From the NCBI GenBank assembly GCA_017648065.1, contig JAGCJJ010000008.1, positions 1 through 33,863 of the forward strand: a stretch of DNA of 33,863 nucleotides. The letters run 5' to 3'. The notes beneath the pieces are model-generated. The model saw nothing but the letters and a program-made list of their open reading frames with translations, was not told the DNA's origin and ran no database searches. This document shows positions 7,274 to 14,859 of the stretch, one piece after another (positions within the stretch are counted from its first letter, which is position 1; the number at the start of each line of letters is the position of its first letter). The stretch comes from Kiritimatiellia bacterium (GTDB lineage: Bacteria > Verrucomicrobiota > Kiritimatiellia > RFP12 > UBA3636). Made by a program: the position numbers and the translations under genes.

Positions 7274-8682
7274 TTTTAAGATGCTTTGTTTTACCTCTTA
7301 GTATATTCCTTTCAATGTATTGCAGTGTGCTTGCTACACACATTGCTAATTCTCCTTCTATTGGGTTTGTTCAGCTGGCACCACTTGTTTTGTACTTGGC
7401 AATTCTTACATTAACAACACTAGTTCTGTATTATGCTCGCTATAATGGAAATATCTCTGTTGTTAGTATAATCATGATATTATGTGGCATAGGCTTAGTG
7501 CTGCAACATCGTGTAGGAACTCTGCATATTGGATTTTCATTGTCGCAACTTGTTTATCCAATAGCTATTGTTGTAATGCTTTGTACTTATTTAATAGGAC
7601 GGCATGGACGCATTGCAAAACTGAAACCATATTGGGTAGTATTTATGGTTATGGCGTTATTAGCCATCTGTTTTGTTATTATTTTTGGTAGGAAATACAG
7701 AGGTGCTGTATATTTGCCTGGTAATATAAATCCAGTAGAAATAGTTAAGCCATTGCTAGTTATTTCTATGTCAACAATTCTAGCAGGACATAGTTTAATG
7801 TTAAAGCGTGGATTCTTAGGATTTCCATTACCTCCATTTAATATTATTTCAACTGTGGCAATTGTTTGGGCGCCAGCAATGATTTTGCTAATCGTACAGG
7901 GCGATATGGGCATGTTTGCATTGTTAAATGCTGTACTTATCGTTATGCTTTATGGAGCTACGCGTCGCATATTGTATTTGATAGCAGGCTTGGCAATCAT
8001 TATCTGTGCAGGATTATTCTTGATGCCATTAACTACACGTGGAGCAGCACGTATGGCTGCATGGCAGGATCCATTCAGTGTTGCCACAGGATTAGGTTGG
8101 CAGCAGTTGCAAGGTCTTGTGGCATTGTATTCCGGAGGACTACTTGGTAGCGGAATTGGAGCAGGTACGCCAACCGTTGTTCCTATTGTAGAATCTGATT
8201 TTGTTTACATTGTATTAGGTGAAGAGCTTGGCTTTATAGGTTGTGTTTGCATAGTATTTCTTTATATTGCATTTGTAGCGGCAGGAATGAGAGTAGCGGA
8301 GGAAGCGCAAGCTAAAGATTACGAAGATTCAATTTATCTTCGTACAATTGCAACTGGTTTGACTGCATGTATCGCAATACAGACATTGCTTAATATTGGT
8401 GGTGTAACAACAGCAATTCCTTTAACTGGTATTCCATTGCCAATGCTATCTCATGGTGGCAGTTCATTGATAGCAACAATGCTTATGGCAGGTATATTAT
8501 TAGCAATATCAGATTATACTCCTTCTCCTAAACGAGCAAAGAAATCTACTCCTAAAAAGCGCAAAACAAATAGCTCTTCTAGAAAACGTAAGCAAACACC
8601 ATCAGGTAAGGCTAAAACACATGATAAGCCATTTGGTGGTGAAGCAAATGTGTTAGGCTATAACAGTCGCACAAAAAAGTAA
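7270..8682 (+). CDS. SEDS-family peptidoglycan glycosyltransferase (RodA/FtsW)
   Basis: A polytopic inner-membrane protein of 470 residues with about ten hydrophobic segments. SEDS signatures are present: the central stretch NPVEIVKPLLVIS, the VQGDMGMFAL segment, ESDFVYIVLGEELGFIG, and the C-terminal signature TGIPLPMLSHGGSSLIATM. SEDS proteins polymerise lipid II into glycan strands with a partner class B PBP; the partner is evidently the gene just upstream, which overlaps by four bases. A soluble, very basic tail (about 415-470, rich in K, R, S, T) follows the last membrane segment and would face the cytoplasm. RodA is the likelier role because the gene is outside the dcw cluster and paired with a PBP2-like gene, but sequence alone does not exclude FtsW. 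Confidence 0.88.
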   Translation: MILRCFVLPLSIFLSMYCSVLATHIANSPSIGFVQLAPLVLYLAILTLTTLVLYYARYNGNISVVSIIMILCGIGLVLQHRVGTLHIGFSLSQLVYPIAIVVMLCTYLIGRHGRIAKLKPYWVVFMVMALLAICFVIIFGRKYRGAVYLPGNINPVEIVKPLLVISMSTILAGHSLMLKRGFLGFPLPPFNIISTVAIVWAPAMILLIVQGDMGMFALLNAVLIVMLYGATRRILYLIAGLAIIICAGLFLMPLTTRGAARMAAWQDPFSVATGLGWQQLQGLVALYSGGLLGSGIGAGTPTVVPIVESDFVYIVLGEELGFIGCVCIVFLYIAFVAAGMRVAEEAQAKDYEDSIYLRTIATGLTACIAIQTLLNIGGVTTAIPLTGIPLPMLSHGGSSLIATMLMAGILLAISDYTPSPKRAKKSTPKKRKTNSSSRKRKQTPSGKAKTHDKPFGGEANVLGYNSRTKK

Positions 8683-8712
8683 GAGCTTGATTAGATTTTA
8701 CTGGAGGGTGTT

Positions 8713-9075
8713 ATGACAGATGAGGAGTGGAATGCATTAGCAGAGAGGCTGGCACGTTCTAAGTTCCGTTCTCGATTTAAGCTTACAGGCAAGGATTTAG
8801 AGACAGCAAAGCAGCAGCTTGCCAGTGGAGAATTACGAGGTAAAGCAGCACAATGGTTAGAGAATAAGCTATTTTGTGCAAATCCTGTAAATGATGGTAA
8901 GCAAACACCTATGCGTGGGTATCCTGTATTTGTAGCACAGCATGCAACTGCTACCTGCTGCAGAGGGTGCTTGGAGAAGTGGCATCGCATTCCACAAAAC
9001 CGCCCATTATCTCACAACGAGCGCCAGCTTGTGCTCGATATTATAATTCGCTGGATAGAAAACGCTATTCACTAA
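8713..9075 (+). CDS. DUF4186 family protein
   Basis: A soluble 120-residue protein. The centre, NPVNDGKQTPMRGYPVFVAQHATATCCRGCLEKWHRIP in outline, contains the features I recognise from DUF4186: NDGKQTPMRGxPVF, QHAT, and a C-x2-C type pair (CCRGC) followed by LEKWH, then a C-terminal helix around IIIRWIENAI. The clustered histidine and cysteines suggest a metal site, but no function is established. ATG 8713 follows the strong ribosome-binding sequence TGGAGGGTGTT. It starts 30 bases after the RodA/FtsW gene in the same direction and is probably in that operon. The next gene, murE, converges on it. Confidence 0.8.
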   Translation: MTDEEWNALAERLARSKFRSRFKLTGKDLETAKQQLASGELRGKAAQWLENKLFCANPVNDGKQTPMRGYPVFVAQHATATCCRGCLEKWHRIPQNRPLSHNERQLVLDIIIRWIENAIH

Positions 9076-9127
9076 ATTTGTTTCTGATAGCAAATATTAG
9101 CGTTGAAAAAGTGTACGATTAAGTTCT

Positions 9128-10627
9128 TTATGTGTTTGCCAGACCTAGCACTTCGCTTGCCTTATGTAGCTCTTCGATGTCGTCAAAGTGCTCTGTGTGG
9201 TCAGCGAATATTTGATAGTCCTCGTGCCCTTTGCCTGCGATAAGAACAATATCGCCAGGCTGATTTGCTACTTGAATTGCATACTTGATTGCTTCTCTGC
9301 GGTCTTCAATCGTGTGTACCTCAGGTGCGTCAGAAGGAGGAAGTTCTCCAATCGCTGTTCCAGGAATACCCTCAAGTATATCTTCAATAATAGCGCGAGG
9401 TAATTCACTGCGAGGATTATCTGATGTAATAATTAGATAATCAGCATTGTTGAAGGCAGCTTTGCCCATAAGTGGACGTTTCCTGCGATCACGATCTCCA
9501 CCTGCACCAAATACAATAAAGAGGCGACCATCAGTTACTTCACGCAATGTGCGCAGCACATTTTCTATAGCATCAGGCGTGTGTGCATAGTCAACATAAT
9601 AGTTTGCTTGTGAACCAATTAACTTAACATGCTCAAGTCTTCCACGAACAGGTTTCTCTTCTTCAATCGCATTAATCGCAATAGATAAATCAATTCCTGC
9701 ATTCAGTGCTAATCCAATAGCAGTTAAAGCATTGTATATATTATGTCTGCCCAATAGCTTAAGATTAACCTTCCTTATCTCTCCATTATATGAAAGAGTA
9801 AATTCTGTTTTTTCAGATGTAAGTACTGGTTCACTAAAACGTAGGTCCGCATTGGATGTACTGCCATACGTTAAAACACTTCCTCCAACAGCTTTAATTT
9901 GTGCTGCAAGTTTTTGTCCAAATTTGCAATCAATATTGACTGTCGCAGGAGCTACAGGAGGAAGAAATAATAATGATTTTGCTTTAAAGTATTCCTCCAT
10001 TGTTTTATGGTAGTCCAGATGATCTTGTGTGAGATTTGTGAAAGCAACACCTTCAAATTTTGTTCCGTATGTGCGTTTTTGCATCAACGCATGTGATGAG
10101 ACCTCAATTACACATGCGGCACATCCATTTTCATGCATAAGTGCCAAGCTGTCCTGAAGCTCGATAGGACCTGGGGTTGTATTATTTGCAGGTGTTAATT
10201 TATTTGTATCTAATGAATTGTTTTCTCTGTCTTTTTCAAGAGGGTAGAGTGCATTTCCAATAGTGCCAAGTAAACCACAAGGAATATTTGCTTTTGTTAA
10301 AATTGCTCTTAATAGAGTTGCTGTTGTTGTTTTGCCATTTGTTCCAGTTATTGCAAAAACCTTTATTTTATGTGAAGGATTATCAGCTTGCGCACAAGCT
10401 CGACGGGCTAATTCAAATCTAGCATCACGGACTTTTGTCCATTTAATATCTTTTGGAATGTCAGATGGGCGATTCAATTCGCTAATAATTTCTTTTGCTC
10501 CAGCAGCAATAGCATTAGGAATAAACACATTTCCATTTTGTTTTTCACCAGAGATAGCTGCAAAAGTATCTCCAGGCGTTAATTTGCGAGAATCGCATTG
10601 TGTTCTAGGAATCGAAAGCTTTGTCAT
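9128..10627 (-). CDS. murE: UDP-N-acetylmuramoyl-tripeptide synthetase (meso-DAP adding)
   Basis: MurE adds the third amino acid to UDP-MurNAc-L-Ala-D-Glu in the cytoplasm. The 499-residue protein has an N-terminal UDP-binding domain (CDSRKLTPGDTF near 11-22), the ATP motif GTNGKTT (95-101), the carbamylated-lysine region EVSSHAL (175-181) and DHLDYH (202-207), LGRHNIYNALTA (292-303), and the C-terminal motif DNPRSE (403-408), which in known MurE enzymes indicates meso-diaminopimelate rather than lysine. An insertion of about 20 polar residues (about 130-152) lies between the ATP-binding and substrate segments. It is the last gene of the minus-strand division cluster, 14 bases after ftsI. No murF, mraY or murD follows, so the cluster ends early. 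Confidence 0.94.
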   Translation of the reverse strand: MTKLSIPRTQCDSRKLTPGDTFAAISGEKQNGNVFIPNAIAAGAKEIISELNRPSDIPKDIKWTKVRDARFELARRACAQADNPSHKIKVFAITGTNGKTTTATLLRAILTKANIPCGLLGTIGNALYPLEKDRENNSLDTNKLTPANNTTPGPIELQDSLALMHENGCAACVIEVSSHALMQKRTYGTKFEGVAFTNLTQDHLDYHKTMEEYFKAKSLLFLPPVAPATVNIDCKFGQKLAAQIKAVGGSVLTYGSTSNADLRFSEPVLTSEKTEFTLSYNGEIRKVNLKLLGRHNIYNALTAIGLALNAGIDLSIAINAIEEEKPVRGRLEHVKLIGSQANYYVDYAHTPDAIENVLRTLREVTDGRLFIVFGAGGDRDRRKRPLMGKAAFNNADYLIITSDNPRSELPRAIIEDILEGIPGTAIGELPPSDAPEVHTIEDRREAIKYAIQVANQPGDIVLIAGKGHEDYQIFADHTEHFDDIEELHKASEVLGLANT

Positions 10628-10641
10628 AAATCTTGTAATAC

Positions 10642-12393
10642 TTATTTGTTTTTATCAATGTAATTGGATGGATTATGGATACGATCATCATTTTTTGGGA
10701 TATTAAGATAATCGGCAATAAATTTACCTAATTCGGCAAATACAGGTGCAGCAACTGTGCCACCCTGATGCAATGGCTTTGGCGAGTCAAAGCCTACTAA
10801 AATAGTGATTTCTGGGTTTTCTGCAGGGAAAAAACCTACAAATGAAGCAGTGTAATCAGTTGTTGAATATTTTTTGTTAATTACTTTTTGTGCGGTACCT
10901 GTTTTTCCTGCGACAGTGTATCCTGGTATTTTTGCGCGTCTACCTGTGCCTCCAATACTTCTGTCTGTTACACCGACTAATAGGTTTCTCATAATTTCGG
11001 CTGTTTCTTCGCTTATAACTCTTCCGACAGCTTCTTTTTTGTTTTCCAAAATTATTTCACCAGTAGGAGATTGTATTTGTCTGACAAGATATGGCTTATA
11101 TCGAATACCTCCATTTGCGATGGTGCTATACATACCAATCATTTGAATTGGAGTTACTGATATGCCTTGTCCAATAGCAATTCGTATGTGCTGAATATTT
11201 GCCCAATCTTTGTATGAGGTCATAATGCCTTTTTCTTCTCCAATACGAATGATGCCAGTTTTTTGACCAAATCCATAAGCTTTTAGATATTGCTCCATAC
11301 GCTCTTTTGTAGATGTCATTGCGATTATAGAAGAAGCGCGGTTACTTGATTTTGCAAGAGAGCTTGCAAATGTTTCTTCATTATTCACATGGTCAGCAAG
11401 AGGGTATCCAAAGAAATCTCTAGGTCTGCAATCAAATACATCATTTGTTTTATAAAGATTGTCATTTAATCCTAATGAAAAAATCATTGCTTTCATTATT
11501 GAACCAGGCTCAAAATTCCAACTTGTAGCATAATTACGTTGTAACTCTTGGTCTTCTTGTCCATAATTTTCGCGTGTATATGTAGGGTATGAAGCCATAG
11601 CAAGAATTTCGCCAGTATAAGGACGTTGAACAATAATCCAACCTCGTATTGCATTGTTTGTTTCAATAGCTTCCTTAAGTAATGCCTCTGTTTTTTCTTG
11701 GATAGGTGCACTGATTGTCAAAAAAACATTGCAGCCATTTACTGGAGCAACTTCTTCTGTACGATATTGCCGAATTTCATTTTTTCTGGCATCAGCGAGG
11801 CCTTTTACATATCCATTTGTGCCACAGAGATATTTGTTTAATTCATATTCAAAGCCAAATATAGGCTCACCCTGCGAATTAACTATGCCAAGAATAGGAT
11901 TTAGAAAGTTTCCTTGAGGGTAAATTCTTACATGAGTGCTTTCGAGGCCAATACATTTTCTTGTGATAGAATTTGTTTTTAGGAAATCAGCAAATTCTCG
12001 ATTTGTTGTTTTTCCTAATATGTAATATTTATTTGAGCTATCTTTTTCTAGTCCGATTTTGATTCGTTCTTCAGGTAGCTCATCCCATTGAGTAAGCACA
12101 TTATAGAGGGTAGCATCATTTGTTGTTATCATTGAAGAATCGAGGAAAACGCGCCATTGTGGTATTGATGTAGCGAGAATCGTTGGATTTTCAAGATTTC
12201 TGTCAAAGATATTTCCTCTTACGGCATACAGAGTTCTAGAATAGTGTCTAGGATCAAAAGAATATCTCTGAGATTTAAGGTTGTCGCCTAGTTGGGTTCT
12301 GATTAAATCAACAACTATCAGAGTATATGTAATAACTACTAAAATTAGGATAATAATAATCCATTTTTTCTGTTTTCGTGACCTTTGGCTCAT
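10642..12393 (-). CDS. ftsI: Division-specific penicillin-binding protein (FtsI/PBP3)
   Basis: A class B peptidoglycan transpeptidase for septum formation. The 583-residue protein has a short basic cytoplasmic start, one membrane segment (about 11-31), a dimerisation domain starting at the typical RGNIFDRN (59-66), and transpeptidase motifs SIMK (298-301, Ser298), SSN (349-351) and KTGTAQ (497-502). The nucleophile motif is preceded by the usual FEPGS. The ATG at 12393 is preceded by AGAGGTAACGA. Position between an FtsL-like gene and murE is the standard dcw place of ftsI. A strong minus-strand terminator lies 68 bases upstream of the start, so expression may depend on read-through or a promoter in the 12394-12460 interval. 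Confidence 0.93.
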   Translation of the reverse strand: MSQRSRKQKKWIIIILILVVITYTLIVVDLIRTQLGDNLKSQRYSFDPRHYSRTLYAVRGNIFDRNLENPTILATSIPQWRVFLDSSMITTNDATLYNVLTQWDELPEERIKIGLEKDSSNKYYILGKTTNREFADFLKTNSITRKCIGLESTHVRIYPQGNFLNPILGIVNSQGEPIFGFEYELNKYLCGTNGYVKGLADARKNEIRQYRTEEVAPVNGCNVFLTISAPIQEKTEALLKEAIETNNAIRGWIIVQRPYTGEILAMASYPTYTRENYGQEDQELQRNYATSWNFEPGSIMKAMIFSLGLNDNLYKTNDVFDCRPRDFFGYPLADHVNNEETFASSLAKSSNRASSIIAMTSTKERMEQYLKAYGFGQKTGIIRIGEEKGIMTSYKDWANIQHIRIAIGQGISVTPIQMIGMYSTIANGGIRYKPYLVRQIQSPTGEIILENKKEAVGRVISEETAEIMRNLLVGVTDRSIGGTGRRAKIPGYTVAGKTGTAQKVINKKYSTTDYTASFVGFFPAENPEITILVGFDSPKPLHQGGTVAAPVFAELGKFIADYLNIPKNDDRIHNPSNYIDKNK

Positions 12394-12460
12394 TCGTTAC
12401 CTCTGTGAAAAGTTTTTTAGTGGATTGTTTTATCTTGATATTAGGTTATTTGTTGTCGAC

Positions 12461-12490
12461 AAAAAAGGTGCGAAAATATTTTCGCACCTT
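12461..12490 (-). terminator. Perfect-palindrome terminator between ftsL and ftsI
   Basis: Bases 12465-12490 form a perfect 26-bp palindrome with half-site AAGGTGCGAAAAT. Read on the minus strand, the hairpin runs directly into six T residues (plus-strand A at 12461-12466), as in a rho-independent terminator. It points in the direction of the mraZ-rsmH-ftsL transcript. On the plus strand there is no following T run. It would cut the division cluster into two units unless antitermination or a downstream promoter acts. A protein-binding role of the palindrome is possible too. Confidence 0.75.
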
Positions 12491-12547
12491 CAGCTAAAAA
12501 TTTTATAGAGAAAAATATGGTAGAAACGATGCGTAGAAAGGAATAAT

Positions 12548-12928
12548 TTATTTGTTGTTATAAGCAACAATAGTAGGACTAGAAAGAGTAGGAGCCTTGT
12601 TCTTATCAAGACGAGTAACATAGCAACGGCTGCTATTAATATGCGTCATAATTCTTCCATGGCTTCTAAGTGCCTCTTTGATTTGTCTAGTATTTTGCTT
12701 AGAATTTAAGTTTGCTTTTTCACCTTGCACGATGCTAGATAATTTAACAAACTCAGTTTCCGCTTTTTTAATCTGGTTCTCAAGGTTGCTGTTGCAGTGG
12801 CGTGTTAAAAGGCCAACACCAACAAAAGCCAAGATGATAAAAAGGACGATTATAAAGCGTGAAGGCGCAATAAATACATTTAGATTTACATCATTGCGCT
12901 TGTTCTTGTTTTTTTTCGTTCTTCCCAT
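12548..12928 (-). CDS. ftsL: FtsL-like division protein (small bitopic coiled-coil protein)
   Basis: A 126-residue protein with a basic N-terminus (MGRTKKNKNKRND), one membrane helix at about 20-40 (FIIVLFIILAFVGVGLL) and a following helical, coiled-coil-like stretch (LENQIKKAETEFVKLSSIV and onward). This is the architecture of FtsL, which with FtsB and FtsQ regulates the septal synthase. Sequence similarity in FtsL is low, so the assignment relies on size, topology and place between rsmH and ftsI. I choose the ATG at 12928 because TAGGGGGAAAT directly precedes it on the minus strand. A longer frame from 12976 would overlap rsmH and add 16 residues without a ribosome-binding site. Confidence 0.75.
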   Translation of the reverse strand: MGRTKKNKNKRNDVNLNVFIAPSRFIIVLFIILAFVGVGLLTRHCNSNLENQIKKAETEFVKLSSIVQGEKANLNSKQNTRQIKEALRSHGRIMTHINSSRCYVTRLDKNKAPTLSSPTIVAYNNK

Positions 12929-12959
12929 ATTTCCCCCTACAAAATTAACTATTAAAATC

Positions 12960-13889
12960 TTAAATTCTTTCCACAACTCTTAGTTTTGCTGAGCGGGCTC
13001 GTGGATTATTAACCAGCTCCTCTTGGCTTGCTACAATTGGGTGTTTATTCACTCGTTTAACAGCAGGAAGGGTTCCAATCCATTTTGCTCCTCCCTGTTG
13101 CAGGGATTCCCAACGACCCTCGTGCTCTGCAAGTGTTTTCTTTACAACACGGTCTTCAATGCTATGAAAACTTATTACAGCAAGTCTGCCTCCTGGCTTC
13201 AAAAGCGAAATAGCGGCTTCTATTCCTTTTTTAACTTCTTGCAATTCGGAATTTATTGCAATGCGGATTGCTTGAAAGGTTTTTGTGGCAGGGTGTCTAG
13301 GTGCACCTTTACGTCCACCAACAGCCTTCTCCACAATGTCAGCAAGCTGAAGAGTTGTTTTAATTGGAGAGGAGTGTTGTGCATTTATAATCGCACGTGC
13401 GATTTTTGCAGCTTGTGTTTCCTCGCCATAATCAAACAAAACTGAAGCAAGAGACTTCCAATCATCTCCAAAGGAATCGAGATATTCTGCAGCAGTAATG
13501 CCAGAAGAGTTGTCCATGCGCATATCAAGTGGAGCATCGCCCATAAAGCTAAATCCACGCTCACGTTCATCAAGCTGGAAAGAGGAAACACCTAAATCTA
13601 GCATGATGCCATCTACTTGGTCGAAGCCTTCCTTTGGAGCGACTTCTCCCATAAGAGAGAATGGGGTGTGAACTATAGTCACATTTTTGCCAAATTCGTT
13701 AAGTGCAGCTGTGCAGCGTTCTATAGCAGCAGGATCTCGGTCAAGCCCTAGGAGCTTTGCTCCGTTGCCTGCTCGCTTAAGAAGCTCACGAGAGTGGCCA
13801 GCACCACCCAATGTGCCATCAATATATGAGGCATTTGGGGATGGAAGAAGCCCATCAATTGTTTCATTTAGCAGAACAGGAATGTGCAT
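12960..13889 (-). CDS. rsmH: 16S rRNA (cytosine(1402)-N(4))-methyltransferase
   Basis: RsmH (MraW) methylates N4 of C1402 in 16S rRNA using S-adenosylmethionine. The 309-residue protein begins MHIPVLLNETIDGLL, then YIDGTLGGAGHSRELL (the SAM-binding glycine motif), LGLDRDPAAIE (acidic residue for SAM ribose), DGIMLDLGVSSFQLDERERGFSF (the strongly conserved signature), LDMRMD, ATKTFQAIRIAINSEL, LKPGGRLAVISFHSIEDRVVK, and an ending of NPRARSAKLRVVER. All are diagnostic for the family and the length is normal. It starts 30 bases after mraZ, with GGAG upstream, and is the second gene of the dcw cluster. Confidence 0.97.
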   Translation of the reverse strand: MHIPVLLNETIDGLLPSPNASYIDGTLGGAGHSRELLKRAGNGAKLLGLDRDPAAIERCTAALNEFGKNVTIVHTPFSLMGEVAPKEGFDQVDGIMLDLGVSSFQLDERERGFSFMGDAPLDMRMDNSSGITAAEYLDSFGDDWKSLASVLFDYGEETQAAKIARAIINAQHSSPIKTTLQLADIVEKAVGGRKGAPRHPATKTFQAIRIAINSELQEVKKGIEAAISLLKPGGRLAVISFHSIEDRVVKKTLAEHEGRWESLQQGGAKWIGTLPAVKRVNKHPIVASQEELVNNPRARSAKLRVVERI

Positions 13890-13919
13890 ATATAGCAGCT
13901 CCGTACTTATTGCTTTGAC

Positions 13920-14420
13920 TTAGAAGCCCAATTGTTGCGCTTCTGCAGCCAAAATTTCAAGAATGTCAGCTTCTGAGCCATCAAGCTTAGGACGATTGGT
14001 CAATGACCAAACTTCAAAATGATAGCCAGTACCGATAAGAACTACCTCATCTTTTACACCAATGTAAGCGAGGAGAGAGTCCTTCACACGAATACGATTT
14101 TGTGTATCCACCGTGACACAACTAATAAGCTCACCAATTCGACTTGTGAATTTAGAATTACCTGTGTCAGAAAGTGCTTTACTACGAAATGCTTCCATGC
14201 GCTTGTCAAATTCGGCAGGACAAAAAACATCTAGGCAACGTTCACGCGAAAGAGAAGGCATAATATAGACCTGTGTAGGTCTACACATCCTTTCAAACCA
14301 ATCACTTGGAATAGTGAAGCGTCGCTTAGGATCTAAGCGATGATCGGCCCTTCCAAGGATAGGCTGTACTTCAGAAAATTTCTGAATAATTTCTTCTTTT
14401 TTTGTGTCTGTCTCTGACAT
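13920..14420 (-). CDS. mraZ: Transcriptional regulator MraZ
   Basis: MraZ is a DNA-binding regulator of the dcw operon it heads, with two AbrB-like (SpoVT-AbrB) half-folds. Both are visible in this 166-residue protein: LDPKRRFTIPSDWF and, about 80 residues later, VDTQNRIRVKDSLLAYIG, each carrying the D-x-x-x-R pattern. The first has RR where many MraZ proteins have GR. ATG 14418-14420 is chosen because AAAGGGAACGAA precedes it on the minus strand. A longer frame from 14504 would add 28 hydrophobic residues, overlap the predicted promoter, and have no ribosome-binding site. The polar N-terminal extension of about 20 residues (MSETDTKKEE...) before the first fold is longer than in E. coli MraZ. 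Confidence 0.93.
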   Translation of the reverse strand: MSETDTKKEEIIQKFSEVQPILGRADHRLDPKRRFTIPSDWFERMCRPTQVYIMPSLSRERCLDVFCPAEFDKRMEAFRSKALSDTGNSKFTSRIGELISCVTVDTQNRIRVKDSLLAYIGVKDEVVLIGTGYHFEVWSLTNRPKLDGSEADILEILAAEAQQLGF

Positions 14421-14859
14421 TTCGTTCCCTTTGTTGACATTATTAAACACTTTGTGACACAAAATGTAAAGTAGAAAACATAAAAAAACACAATTTTTTT
14501 CCAATTTTTTTCAATTTAAGAGTTAAAAATACCTAACTTAGAGTGCTTTTATTGAAAATTTGCCAGTTAGATGCAAAAAAAGAGTCAAGTCTTGCTTTTT
14601 TTTACCTTTTGTCATTCTTAATTTTTCTTTGTTTGAATTTATAGATAAAGCAATGCTTTTGATGATTATACTTATATAAAAAACAATGCTGATTTTTATT
14701 GTTTTTCTCTAGTGTTATGAATAAAGATATGGTAGAATATGACCTAACAACAAAGCTTGAGCAAAGGTATGTGGATTTACTGCTTGTCCAAATATAACAT
14801 AGTAGAAGAACCTGTCCCTTTAACAAGCTAGAATAATTTCTTAAAAACAGGAGAATAAA
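14421..14859 (+). other. Divergent intergenic region between mraZ and the esterase gene
   Basis: This 439-base AT-rich interval carries the control regions of two divergent genes and no credible gene. On the minus side, TTGGAA and TATGTT (plus-strand 14499-14504 and 14477-14482, 16-base spacer) are a weak promoter candidate for mraZ, and the perfect 13-bp inverted repeat TTTGTGACACAAA (14451-14463) lies just downstream of the predicted start point, where an operator could act. No doubled MraZ-type box was clear. On the plus side, AGGAG at 14850-14854 is the ribosome-binding site of the esterase, and TAGAAT motifs (14733-14738, 14829-14834) are possible -10 elements without a convincing -35. 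Confidence 0.45.

Noticed and set aside
10263-10706. A 147-codon plus-strand frame opposite murE and the end of ftsI
   Set aside because: It crosses the murE/ftsI junction antisense to conserved motifs and has no start signal.
12548-12976. Longer FtsL-like start at 12976
   Set aside because: It would overlap the end of rsmH, lacks a ribosome-binding site, and the internal ATG at 12928 has a strong one (AGGGGG).
13920-14504. Longer MraZ start at 14504
   Set aside because: The extra 28 residues are hydrophobic and unlike MraZ, have no ribosome-binding site, and cover the predicted promoter; the start at 14420 has a good site.
14575-14600. A/T-rich inverted repeat resembling a terminator near 14575-14600
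   Set aside because: The stem is almost only A-T pairs with a mismatch and bulge, and no gene ends there.
14602-14826. A 74-codon minus-strand reading frame in the mraZ/esterase intergenic region
   Set aside because: Low-complexity composition (K, N, S, Y rich), no ribosome-binding site, no recognisable domain, and it lies in a regulatory interval.
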